DNA of 64,000 nt from positions 372,001-436,000 of the forward strand of contig VXAZ01005695.1 in the NCBI GenBank assembly GCA_013399875.1. The letters run 5' to 3'. Shown here in pieces: positions 1-12,900 of the stretch (the first letter of the stretch is position 1; each line of letters begins with the position of its first letter). The notes beneath the pieces are model-generated. The model did no database searches and was not told the DNA's origin. It saw nothing but the letters and a program-made list of their open reading frames with translations. The stretch is from Gymnorhina tibicen. Lineage: Eukaryota > Chordata > Aves > Passeriformes > Artamidae. Made by a program: the position numbers and the translations under genes.

Positions 1-3000
1 AAATTATCTGCACATGAAAGTGACCTAAATGTACTAGTAACTAAATTTTTGCAGCAAGAACAGTAGGTTTTCTCTCTCTGGTTTTGTGTACATACTTTCT
101 TTAAGCACAGAATAAAATACGCTTTTGAAGTGGCTCATCCACATATCTTTAACCACAAGACTTCCTCTTATCAGCAGTATACTTGAATAATTTAAGTTTC
201 ATCTGTTATGACTGAGAAGGTCTCAGAAAGCATCCCTTTTTTGACTTATCAATATATCAATCGTCAATATTTTAAAAATAATGGAATTGCTACCTCATCT
301 TGCTTTTTACCATTTGAATAAATTTTGTGAAAATTTTCCAAGTTTGGACTTCCCTCTAGTCCTGAGGTGGGAATATGATTCTCATGTCAATACCATTCTA
401 CACCTTTGAAAAGTGTTTCCTCAAATACTAGTTATCTGAAAGAATGGTAAATCACACAGAGCCAAAGGACATTTGCAGCATGTGAAAATGGGACAATAAG
501 GGCTTAAAAATTAAATAGAAAGTGTTTGCAATGTCTGTTAAACAGGAAGAACAACAAATTCAGAGACTTTAAATCTCCCCAAAGAAAGATACATTTCTTG
601 CAATCGGATCTAGGATTCTCACTTCCTTCAAACCATTAGATCGAAGTTCTATTTCAAATTGCTAAAGAAAATGCCATGGCAGAGACATCAGTTCTTCCTG
701 TTCCCTCCACAAATAAAAGCAACAATGTTTGGACTGTAAAAACAAAGTATTAGAAACTTGACCAGTGAAACTGCTTACCTTTGAAACAACACAAGGGAAA
801 GCACAAGAAAACAGCTCTTGGGGCAATCTAGAAATAGCAGCAAGGTGAGGTTCAACAGAAACAATATAGTTCATATCAACTCTTATAATCTGAAGCTGTT
901 CTCTGTCCTTTGGCTGTAGCAGATAACATGCACCTTCAATATTTAGAAAAATTCTCTTCATGGTGAAGCTTTTGCAAGTTCCATGAATTTGAATAACAGC
1001 TATAAAAACAGAGACTTCTGAAACCTACCCATGATTAAAACGTTATGCTAGAAGTTTAACAGAGAGAGAAAGCTAGATGAAATGCCATAGCAACTTACTG
1101 TGAAAGAAAGAACATGCAACTGGAAAACTTTGAATTCAAGACAAACTACAGAAGTGCACCTTCGACTATCATTGTGAAGTAGAGGATTAAGGGAGACTGG
1201 TAACACAGCTGGTGAAATTATGGGTCCTCCTTACATTTGAACATATACACAATCCTGGGAAAATTTTTAAAATATATTTTAATATAGCTTGATATCATTA
1301 TTGTCTTTATGTTTAGATCCTTTTTTTCAAAATAGCTGAAGTGTTTGGCTTGCAGATGTTTCTCTAATGTTTTATTTCAAGAACTGAATAAAATAAATGT
1401 TGTTTTATCTTTTTTCTCTTTGTATTTAATGAATTTTCCATATCCACTAAATCCACAGTATATTAATTAACATATATCCATACACGGGAAACAGTGGAGC
1501 TAATGAAAGGCCTCATGATTAACTTAAATTAGAATCTGAAGTTTGAGATGATAAATGAGATAAATGCAATTTACCTAAAGAAACTAAAAATTGACTCTGT
1601 ATTACTTATTCTACCCACATACCTCTGTTAGATTAATAAAAAAATGCACACTGTTCATGTTTAAAATGGCTGTTCATCAGGTGCATGGCCATTTCTGGAA
1701 AACGTGATAAATCATCACCTTGAGCCAGGCAACAATTACCACTATAATTAATGGCCCTAAGCCAAAATGTGGATCTTCTTGCAGGCATTTCTGCACAACA
1801 TGTTCCCAAGAGCAGAGGTTTTGACTGGATGTCCTCTAATTTGGCTGATATCTTTGTATTTTCTCTTGTGGTAGAAATCTGAAGAATTACATGAACACCA
1901 GTAGAAGCCGACAGAACCTGATCACAGGTAGCTGAGTGCTTCTCACTCTCTGAGGCAATCACAGTGAATTGGAGCTTTTCTTCTGCACACCATCGTATGG
2001 AAGCACAAAGCAGAATGTGTGTGCTACTAAAAGTCCAAGTATACCCACCTGAAGAAGAGCTGATATTCCCCTTGGACGGGGTCATATTATTACACAAGCA
2101 CATACACAATGGTTCGTGGTGTCTGCTATCTATAATGGGAGTGTAATGTAATTATACCAAAAACTTGGTGTACCGTGCTCCAAAAATACCAGCCTGAAAG
2201 AAGGCAAAATGCCGGCTTTCATAGCAACCTAATAGGGTTATCAAGACAGCCTACAATAACACAATTTTGATCTTTGATTCAAACCTCATGCCAAGGGGAG
2301 CTGATTTTTTTCCATTTAATTTAAATTTTCTTCTAACTGAAAGGAGCTGACATTTGGCTGTCTAGAGGGCAAAGAAATTGGCAGGACACTTACATGATCT
2401 CACCAACAGTATGTGCACAGTAATAACATTATACGATTTATCTGAGGAAGATTATCCTACTTATTCATAACTCAAAGCATATTGGTGAATAATTCAATTT
2501 TAAAAGCAATTTTTAACATCATAGAAATAATGAAATATAATTCAACAGTTTTGAACAAATAGGAAGAACTGGGAAATATTTATTTCCCTTGACTCACAAC
2601 ACTATTCTGATTAACAACCAGATTGAAATTAAAAATAATAATGACAGGTCCAATTTGTAATACAAAAGGGAAACTGAGATTACCAGAATTAAAATTGAGC
2701 TAAAATCAAAATATGTATGCAAGGAATAAGTGAATTTATAAAGAATTACACTAGACAGGAGAAAATCTAATGACCTGATTGCATATGTCAGAAAGCAAAA
2801 ATTCCAGCGCATTAAGGATCACTAATTTTGAGGTATGGTCTATTTTTGGGGCACAGAGACTGCAGTACTCAGCTCTCCTTCAAAGAGAAGTTCCATGATC
2901 TCACACAGTCAAACTGCGCTGTCCACTTCAACCCTCTCAAAGCAAAATGAGAGAAAACAGACTCTTCCCTCTGCCCTGTGGATCTTTCTAGAAGCAGCAC

Positions 3001-3440
3001 AGCCATCTGCCATCACAGAAACAGGAGAGAATGGCCAGATTGGAGATTTTACTTCAGTGATTCCACTAGATCTTGGAAATTTCAGACCACATCTTTCCTC
3101 ATATTTCAGTTTCAAACCAAATGAAGCCTTTAAGCAAACACTGATGGATGAAACCATAAAAAGTCAAAATAAAAAATGCATGCTCACGAACTAGAACTGG
3201 TAAACTTGGCTATAGCTTATTATGCAACATAAAAACTTTAGAGGTAAGTGGGTAAAATGTTTATACAAGTAGTTTTGAAACTAAAGATGTGCTCAAGCTG
3301 TGGAATGTACCTCATATTGGTTTTATAGAGCTCTTGACATTTGTTTTGTGCTCGTTTTTAATAAATCTCAGTTTGAAAACTTTCACTTTAGAGCAGTAAC
3401 ATTTTCATTTGTTACTGAAAGTAGAAAACTCATTACCCAC
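1..3440 (-). other. VPS13B: VPS13B intron (partial, continues past left edge)
   Basis: This is AT-rich intronic sequence downstream of the 3441 donor. No CR1 or LTR is recognisable. It holds one 158-codon minus-strand ORF (1633-2109) that I cannot assign. Overlapping ORFs on both strands at about 2835-3194 look like chance. No VPS13B-like exon was found here. Confidence 0.85.
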
Positions 3441-3625
3441 CTGTAGAACATCTCCAAGGTCAGCAGTGCTAATATCTGGGTCTTCAGTGGTATTAAAAGG
3501 AACAGGGTTAATTCTTACAAGAGTGAGCACTCTGGGTTCTGGATATCTCCACAGCATCATTCCTGGACTATCCTCAGTTTCATTGTAAAACACAACTTCA
3601 TAGACACTGGGCAGCTTTTGTGCTT
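3441..3625 (-). CDS. VPS13B: VPS13B internal coding exon (3'-most in window)
   Basis: This 185-nt exon runs phase 1 to 0. Its acceptor is TTTGACAG and its donor CTACAG/GTGGGT, the less common but functional GTG class. It encodes EAQKLPSVYEVVFYNETED, then GMMLWRYPEPRVLTLVR, and ends TTEDPDISTADLGDVLQ. All three parts are strongly conserved in VPS13B, with only scattered substitutions from human, which makes this the most conserved exon seen here. The next part of the human protein begins with a PCSLEYWDELQ-like sequence. I could not find it in 1-3440, so the following exon is beyond the left edge. Confidence 0.96.
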
Positions 3626-3975
3626 CTGTCAAATGAAAGAAAGCTATAATCTGTTATACGGTTTCTAGAAAGAAACATGCTGGTTTATGAAACCAAAGTG
3701 ATTAAAAATAAATCCCTCAGGATCAAAAGGAGCGAAAATAAAAAAGCAATTTCCCTGACTTTTAAAACATTACAGCTTAATGGAAAGAAATCAAAAAAAT
3801 CTTTTAAAGTATTTTTTTTTAATTCTAGCAGATGTCTTTTCAACTGCTTTTCCAAAAAAAATAAAGTTATTCATTGTAAGAGGCAAGTAATGTCTAATAG
3901 GTTACTACTGTTTTTACTTTATAATCTAGGAAAAAACGAAAGAAAAAAAGAGAGCCAAAATTATATCCTTCTTAC
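3626..3975 (-). other. VPS13B: VPS13B intron, 350 nt
   Basis: This is a short intron bounded by GTAAGA and TTTGACAG. It is rich in A and T homopolymer runs. Nothing else is seen in it. Confidence 0.92.
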
Positions 3976-4183
3976 CTGCATCTTGTATATACTGGAACAG
4001 GCCTGTTCTCAGATCATCTGAGGTATGCTCAGTTTTTGAGGCCTGATTCCTTTCCGCAGAAAAACAAGTGGGGTGTGTATATTCAGGTACCGATGTCTCT
4101 ACACTGCCCTTTTTAGTCAGGTACTGCCACAGAAGCTCCTGGAGAAGAACTAAACAGTTCAAATGCTCTTGACCCCAGAAAAC
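3976..4183 (-). CDS. VPS13B: VPS13B internal coding exon (69 codons)
   Basis: This 208-nt exon runs phase 0 to 1, with a T-rich acceptor ending AAAG and a consensus donor (TGCAG/GTAAGA). It encodes VFWGQEHLNCLVLLQELLWQ, where an amphipathic Leu-rich helix is likely. A divergent Ser/Thr/Glu-rich stretch of about 25 residues follows, then the conserved SDDLRTGLFQYIQDA. The human orthologue has the same order of conserved and variable parts. It is separated from the next exon by an intron of only 350 nt, the shortest in the window. Confidence 0.95.
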
Positions 4184-6756
4184 CTTTAAAAAGAAAAAAA
4201 AAAAAAGAGAGAAAAGATGAAAGAATTACATACAAATATTCAGCCATTTTTGAAGGGAAAAACACCTCCCCAGAACAACAGGAACTTCATACAGCTTTCA
4301 GTCTGCTCTACTTAGACCTCAGTTGTTTGCACGCATTCTTAATGTTAAAATAAAGAACAGAAGCAACAAAAAATCTTTACAAAACCATGTGCCAAATCTG
4401 TTATTTTCATTATCTGAAGGAAAGCATTAATTCCTACCACTTGTGATGCTGCCTGGAAGACCACGAATCTTAAAAGTTATATTCAAGAACAGTACATAAT
4501 GCTAGGACTGGTCACAGGTCTTCTCCATTTAAGATATGACAAAAACCCCTTAAAGATACAAAGTTTAAACTCTTCAAAGAACTTGTTGCTCCAAAACTGG
4601 AATTCTGGAATACATTTAAAACTAAGTGACACAGCACAGAATGTGACTTGAAAGACATATGAAAGATCATCTTAAGCACAAAATTAAAGCATATGAATTG
4701 GGTGTTCTGCAAGTCCTCAAGTGAGGCTAAAAAGTTCAAAGGTTTTTGAAGTTTAAAACAGAAATACAGAAAAATATCTAATAAAATTGGGCATGGAAAG
4801 TGCAGAAGATTCACACATTTTGTATCAAAGTAAAAGGCAAGAAGACATTCCTTTCTCCCAGCTTTGACAAGCATTGCTGCTTTTTTCAAGTCAAGCTCCT
4901 GTTTGAGAGAATCGTATTAATGGGGACAAGTCCTTTAGACTTCATGTGCAGAAGCAGGCCTTGAAGCAACATGGAATACAAGGAAGCAACTAGCAATTAA
5001 TACAGAAACTAGACTTGAAACCAGTGTGGGATGAAATCAAAATCCCCAGAGACTAACTTAACATGGTAAGGGTGAGAGTAAAGTAAACAAGTCAGCTGTG
5101 CACGTAAAGAGTAGTGCAAATTTCTCCATGGGGGAATAGCAATGTTCAAAATTGAAAAGAACCAAAAGATGCCTAAAGGGAGCCATCAAAAAGGCAGGTT
5201 TTCCTTGCCCTGTATCTACAAGTAAGCCCACAGAATAAACCAAGACCCTCTTGAAACACAGCCACAGCCAGTCCTGAGCTAAACATTCCCAGGCAAAGCA
5301 GATCATCCCCCAAATTTAGTGCATCTCTCGTATGGTTTCTAGAGTACCTCTGGTCTTGGGGTCCCACACTTACTGTAGCACCTCCTCAAATGAGCTCTCT
5401 GTCACCTTAAGCCAATCTCAGAGGCCCCAGTTCCCCACAGAGAGAGGAGAGATGAACATTTTTTTCCCTCAGACTTTTATTCATTTCATTTGTAGGCAGC
5501 CGGGAACTCCAGGGCATGGAACTCCCACTACAACATTCAGCGATGAGCTACCGATTTTACGTCAGCTCTCAAGGTTTGCTGCCATACAGATTAACAGTGA
5601 TAGATGAAGTCATGTTGGGAGCAGGTAAAATCATTAGCCATGAATAAATTAATTTGAAACAGAAAGAACTGCTAATGATTTTGTCAGCATTCTCAAATCT
5701 AGTCTGCCAGACCAAACATTTAATAATCTTCTGCAAAAGCTAACTGTCCCTAATTATACTGTAATAATAAATGGCTTTCTAAGATTTATAGATTTTTTTT
5801 TGGTACTTGTCAAAACCCCAAATTCTTGGGGAAAAAAAAAAAAAAGCGTTTTATTACCAACACATAGAGGTACTCAGCCAAGTACCTGTGAAAAACAAAT
5901 AAAAGAAAGAGCAAAGAAACAAGCTGACTTTATTTATTCATTAAGATATATTTTTTCTAAATTTGTACTATCTGATTAACCCTATTCTCAGGTTCTAAGA
6001 ATTTCTAATGCCAATTCTGGGAAAAAACTTAATGACACAATTAAATGTCAAATTTTCCTTTTCGTGTTTTATATACTTGATTTATGTTTTTATTTAAAAA
6101 CATTTGGTATGTATAGATACTATAATAAAAATAATTAAAACAAGACATATTTAAAGCCCATTTGTTTAAGCCCCACAGAATCTATTTCTCATTTCAAGAA
6201 CTCCCATGTTTCCTGGACTGATTTCAAGTTGTGGGCACTTCCAAAAAGGAGAGGATAGCACGGAAAACTGAGTATTAATTGCTATAAACAACAGTTTGCA
6301 ATTACTCCCCTGAGAAATTCGTGTAAGTTTAAAAAGAAAGGGTATGTACTTCTTAAGGCTACCCCTAGGCATTACAGACACACAGGTCATGAACAGACAA
6401 ACACACACCCATCAGAACAGGGCCTCAGATATTAAGTGTTAGTAATTTGATCCAGTAGTTTTAAGGAACACACATATACAGCTACAATACAGAGCTTAAG
6501 CAGTATTAAAAAAAAAAGGAAATCAAACTCAAAACACTGTACACAATTTTTCAATCAACAGCTTACATGAAAGAGTAGATACTTATTTCGTAAGGTAAAA
6601 TAAAAACCACCCAAATCAAACATGCAAAAAACCCCAACCTAACGGCCAGCTGTAGGATGCAGAGCTTTACAGGCTTTCATGGAATTTATTTATGAAAACT
6701 CAGCCATCCAAAGCCGGTCCAGCTCAACAGCACAATCATAACCATCTTATACAGAC
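4184..6756 (-). other. VPS13B: VPS13B intron, about 2.6 kb
   Basis: The intron begins with the weak GTCTGT donor and ends with a T-rich acceptor. It is AT-rich with short A/T runs (for example near 5790-5845). The minus-strand ORF at 4512-4889 has no recognisable domain and is treated as chance. No mobile element was recognised. Confidence 0.88.
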
Positions 6757-6956
6757 CTGCAGGAGTCCTCCTCTCAAATCAACGTAGATTTTTGGAATAG
6801 ATTGCTCTGGGCCAGGATCACCACTGTGCTTACACCACTTGGCTTCCACATTAACAGAGCAGCAAAAAGGGCCTATCAGAGATTTGGCTCTTTCTTTGAG
6901 ACTTGTTTTAAGTAAGAAATCCTTTATGTCAAGGACTAAAGATGATCCATGGATTC
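6757..6956 (-). CDS. VPS13B: VPS13B internal coding exon (67 codons)
   Basis: This 200-nt exon has a very strong acceptor: a long CT-repeat pyrimidine tract ending TTTTTAG. It runs phase 1 to 0. The product begins with a Gly split across the junction and continues IHGSSLVLDIKDFLLKTS, then SLIGPFC, EAKWCKHSGDPGPEQSIP and DLRGGLLQ. These are diagnostic of the VPS13B centre and match the human protein closely. The donor is TGCAG/GTCTGT, which lacks the purine usual at intron position +3 and the A at +4. It is the weakest splice site of the seven exons. The boundary is still secure because the next exon resumes exactly in frame with VFWGQEHLNC. Confidence 0.95.
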
Positions 6957-9900
6957 CTAAAAAGAGAGAGAGAAATTTAATCCCACTGGCAGTTATTCTC
7001 CCAATATTTATGTGTTTATTTCCTGAATTCACTTTACCATGAGCCTGGGTATCCCTGCCCACAAGCCATTACTCACACAAGTAGTCCCACTGACTTTCAT
7101 GGAAATACTTCTGTGGACAATCGCTCTCCTCTCCCAGCAAGGGCATCACAGTTGGGCAACAAGATTTGTAATTTTTTAAAAATTTCCTGTTTTTCACTTC
7201 GCTTGCTCTTCCCACACTATCAACCAGTTTATACCATGTTGCAGTTACAGAGCAGGTATGTCTCATCCACATTCCTTACAAAGAACTATTTGCCAAAACA
7301 TTATGACTTTTTGCATTGTATTTTAAGGTTTATAAGAAGAGACATTTTTCATTAAACTATGAATTTTTTTTCCAAAACTCTATTAAGAACAAGAACAGCT
7401 GCTTCACTTGATTATATTTCAAACTGATAGGAAATAGCTATTTTGAACAGTCCTCTCTGCTTTTGTCCAGGTTAATTAGTATAACATAGCACCTCGCTGG
7501 ACTTAGGAGTGCTTAGCAGGAGAAGAAGGGCACTGTTTCAATTCAAATAATTCAAAACAAATGCTTATATCAAAATACATAATGTACATTTCCTGAGAAA
7601 AGAGTTTAAAGTTTTCATATCATAACCTTTTATACTTTACATAGCTTCATAAAACCTAAAAATGATAATGGCAGATTACATTTACGACAGAACTTACATA
7701 CTCTCATTAAAGACACAAACATTTTGAGAATAGAAACATCACCTAGAAATATCCCAGCTCTTGTAAATTTAACTTACTGCAAATCACTGTTTAATAAAAT
7801 AAACCATACCTAGTATCTCTATTTCTTTTGTATATTTACATGGAAAGTACTACATCTGAGGTTGGCTTAACTTTTATCTCCTTTGGTGCTAATACTTGGA
7901 CTCAACACCCTGAACACTGGATGTCACCATACTTTATAATGCGCACAGCTTATTTTTCTAATGAAAAATAGACATTTACAAAAGGCAAAAGATTAAAAAA
8001 CACCTAAGGCTTACACACAGGTGTTTCAGGGTACAGTTTCATTTTAAATTTTTATAACTTTGCTGGTTGAAAAATCCTCCCAAAATACAAATCACTGTTT
8101 TGAATACATGCAGTAAAACTTCTCCTATAATCTCTCCTAGTATCCAAGGAAGAAGTCTGTCTGCATCCTGGGGGTTACGATTTCATAACCCTAAAAAACT
8201 AATTTTTGTAATGGAAGGAAAATATATGGGATTTTTTTTTAAAACCAGCAACCACTTGGAAGGTGGTCCAGCAGTCCCCACAGTAGTAATGGCATTGAAT
8301 TCTGTCCAATCTGAGCAGGAACCACAAACCTAAACCATGTCTCCCTTGAGCAGCTGGAGTTTAGTAAGAATGATCAAGGGCTCTAACAAACCATTGTCCC
8401 ATGCCAATCAACAGGACTGTTGTCACTGACTGGAAAAGGAGTTCTAGTTTTGGGGTTTTTTATTTAGGCTGGCTTCTGAAATCCTGCATCTGTTCTCATG
8501 GGTAACAGGCTTATGGGACAGAAACTGGTCAAGGTGGGTTTTGACACTGAATTTCAGTGACAAGCAAGAAAACTAGCATCAACACACACTGACACCCTGC
8601 TATGGTTAGTTACTTTTAAGAGGCACTACAATATTTGGAAATTCTTTTTTTTTCATATTCTATATGGAATTTTGATTTTACAGAGAAGAAGTTCTTGGTA
8701 ACTATTGCACAATTCTTCAATATAGAGAAATGTTTTTCCTATAGTTTTATTGGAATATGTGCCAAGTTGCAGAAATAACAAAAGGGGAAAAGGAATGCCA
8801 GAATACAAGTGGTTTTATTTATGTTTTCTTTCACTGGGATTACACTTGGAAGGATTATGTTTTGCAGTCTCTTTGTGTTGTCATCTCAGCTCCACAAAGT
8901 ACAAAGAAAACACAATATCCAACAGCTTAGAAGCAGAACTGAGCATTCAGCACATAATACTGCTGGTTCAAAATCAGCAGTGCCTTTCTCAAATGCTAAG
9001 CAAACAATGAGAAATGAAGAAACAATTAAGAATAAGGAAATGTTGGTTAGTTTTCCATACATGAAATATTACAAGACACATCCATGGATTGTGTCCTACA
9101 AATACCAGGAAAAGCTCAGGAACTCAGTAAGAGATTTTTATTTTTTTTGCTGTGACCCAGATTGCTCTTGTGTAGACAAGAATCACACCCTTGTCCCTTC
9201 TAGGAGTTGTATCTACATGTCCTTTCAGGGATTAAGGGATTCAGTATAAAAACCACTGTTCACTGTTCAAAAAATATAATGCAGAGAGTATTTAGAGAAA
9301 CTTGCATGAAGTGATGTTTTGAGGAAGCTTAAAGAAAATACATGAAGAACAAGTATGCGCAAACCTTAAAAAGTAATAGTCAATAAAGAGATCTCTGTGC
9401 CTGAGAGAAGTTTCAGTAGGGTACTATTTCTATGAAAATCATAAAAGCACATGTTCAGTCAGTGAAGTGCTTTCCCATGACTAAAGCAATCACTTCAGAA
9501 AAGTAAAGATACAAAATAATTTTCCCTTGTTTTTTCCTTCCCACACAGTGTTTTCAGTCAGTCCTTCCATGCACCTCTCACAAACCTCCAGCGTAGAAGG
9601 CTACCTTCAGTTTAAATAGATTAAATCAAAGTCTCCATTTGAAGTGAACTTGAGATGGCAGCACACAGAAGCAATATATCTTCATAAATGATTGCTGTGA
9701 CATGTAGAAGTTAACTTGTGCTGTTTGGATTATGGCTCATGGACACCAATGCACTTTTCAGTACGTGCAGTGATTTACTTTTAGGAACAAATAGTTTCAT
9801 GACTTTTAAAATATTCCTCCAAGAGACTAATAAATATGAAGCACTTGCTTTGGACAGTGTTTAAAAAATACTGCCAGGCCTCCCCTGTCAGACTCCAGCC

Positions 9901-12900
9901 AGAAACACGAAAGCACCACAAAATGCATCTACACTATGGAGCGAAACAGAACTTAGACCAGGCTTCTGTGTGCTCTTGGAAGGATTACCTTTATGATGAC
10001 ATATGCTCAAAAGGAATATCCAGGTATTTTTATATGGTTGGAAATAACATAGGAGGGTTTGAAAAATAGCTAGCAGTTGCTCGTGATGTTCAAGAAATTA
10101 ACTTGCTCCAAAATTAAAGGTGGAGTTCATTACAACAGAACAGTGAAAAAATTTTACTTAAAGACATTTACTTTGATATTCTAACATTTTTTTAATGATT
10201 TATGCTAAGATTTACAAAGACATCTCACAGAATCTGAGTACCCTAATACAGTTTTACATATATTTAGATTAGGGTTTATATATAATTATAGTAGAGTTGC
10301 ATTAGCATTTGTCAATAATAGGAGGCTCCATCCTTGTTAAACTGCTGTGTGTGCATAAATCCATTTGTGTGAATAGAAAAAGAAAGAGCTGGGCCATTTT
10401 AATAGATGCAGCAAATATATAAAAACAATCTTTGCCTTACAGTAATGATCACTTAGGTTTTAAGCAATACAGGTGTTAAGAAAGAGGCCATTTTATTTTT
10501 CCTGCTTCACAAAGTGGAAGACAATGTTTTGGCATAAACTATGGACTGTCTGTTTTAAAAAAACATTTCAATGTTGATATTTCAATCAACTGCAAATGAA
10601 ATGAGTAGAAATGTAGAAGGAGCCTTTTTCCTCCTATTATTCCCTGTGCATTTGCTCTTCCTTAGATGCAAATGCTGTTTGGTTCACTGCACTGTCACCT
10701 AATGCAACATTGAGCATGATTTTAATTGGCAAGCTTCAATAGGGGACAAGAGAATTAAGAAAAAGAAAACACATGTATTTTAATAAAGGTAGTGAATTGC
10801 ACTGAACTGGCACTAAGCTCTCTTCTTAAAAGCCAGTAGCTTTGCTACAAACAATAGCACTATGAGGAAAATTGCTTTTCTGAGTGTGGGGCAGCTCAGA
10901 AGCAAGAGTGTGTCCCAGAGCACAGATCCAGCCATGCTGGTTCAGAGGCATGTGAGCAATGTGGTCTCACTGACAGCAGCAGCCGGTCGACTGTATTCCC
11001 ACCCAAGGAATTGTCGTTCCCTCTGAAGGAAGAACTCCAGGCTCTCCCATGGGTCCTCAATTCCTAGGTGGCAGAGATACAATCTGGCTGCTGAAAGTTA
11101 ATTAGCAAGTGGTTCTCCTTAGTATCTTCTACTAAAATGATAATCTGTGATATTTGCTTCTCAGCATTCACTCTTCACATTTGTAACTTCAGCAGCTACT
11201 TTCACATTGTCAATGACATTAACACAGCTATGAAAAAGTAAATGTGCCATTATATCTAATATATTGAAACGACTATCTACACAATTTTTTCCTCTTAAGG
11301 AAACTGTAGATACATCACATACTGAGTAGTTATACTACAGTTACAATGCTCTGTTGACAAGTATCCTTGACAAACCATCTTCTGGGAAGAAAGGGTAACA
11401 AAGCTATGAAAATAATTACAGGGGAAATACTGCAGTTAATTTAACAGCCAGCCAATTTACTCAAGTCTGGAAACAGCAGTAGCAAACAAATGGTGAGGCA
11501 TAGTAAAGAACAATTTTAAGAACAATTTTCCAGGAGAGATTTAGTTAACAATCCACTGACCGCACTGGATTTCTCATAAGTATTGAGCTGAATCTTACGA
11601 TGGTTCATTCTCCCCATGAGAACAATACTTACACGTTACCAATTAGCTATTCTTTAGTGAAAGAGAGTTTTTCAGCATTACATTGGGACACATATGGGCT
11701 CTGTAAAAACATGAGATGTGTAACACACGGTAAACAGAAAGTAATGATCTTAAACAGGCCAAATCCTTGAATTCATCACTAATAAATGTCCCCATGCATT
11801 CAGCGGTACTGGCTGCTGGGAGCCTGTTTTCTTCAAGTACTTCAAACACTAAAATGCAGGAACATTTATTATTTTAATCCATTACAGGCAGTGCTTGATT
11901 TAACTTTATTGGTTGTGGTGGTGGTAGTAGTTATAGTGGGGGTAAAGCTATGTTCTTTTACACATCATTTCAAAAGGGCTTAATTATATTTTATAGCTCA
12001 GGCCAGGAATCCTGCTTGTTTTGTGTCTAACAAGGTTCAAATGGAGTTCAGGTCAGTGATGAATCAGAAGAGAAGTCAAAGATGGTTATCTATTTGAAAT
12101 GAGCTCATCTCCCTTAAAGAATAACTGGGCAGGTACATCATGTTCATTACACTACTGCATACTAAATAACTGAAAAACCTCAATTCACTTGGTGATTTGG
12201 TAATTTTGGATTTTGTGATGCCTGATTCAGAGAGGGCATACTGAAGTTTAGATCCAAAAGGATTTTAATTATTGGTCCAGGCTGTCTTTGGAGTACAATA
12301 ATTTAGAATATATTTGTAAAGCTCTATATTGTCTTATGTTATTCCAATTAAGTGGAGAAAAATGCATAATATGAACCAAGAAAAATAGTGTTCATTTTGC
12401 ATCTGTGAGTCCAGCTTTCAAAAGTGAGTGCTATATTGATTTAAGTAGTACTTGGTTCTTTTATCATGAACATTTTACTTTTAGGTATCTATCAGCAGGT
12501 TTCAGAAAAGCAGCTAAACATTCTTACTCCAGCTCTACAGATGGGCATGGAGATATTCTTCAATTTAGAAAAAGATCTATGTATTTTCATATCTTAATTT
12601 TAGGTGGCTGGTTGAAAACTTTGGTTTATTTTCAGGAGATAGCTGGTATCTACAAACGTCACGGATCTTTGAAGTTGTAGATACTTAGCACAACTGAAAA
12701 ATCAGACACTGAATGGTTGCACAGCAAATGAAGCATTACAAAATAGTGGATGCCACTCAAAATGTAGGCCAGTATAATCACCACAAAGTTGATTCAGAGT
12801 TACAGCTTTGATGTCTTGCTCCTCTGGCTCTACACTTGATTCAGTGGATTTCAACTGATTTAGTAAACTAAATTGTCCATGAACTAGAGGGTAACTTTTC

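Noticed and set aside
2835..3194. 119-codon + ORF and overlapping minus ORF
   Set aside because: There is no recognisable domain, no splice structure and no match to VPS13B. Overlapping open frames on both strands suggest chance.
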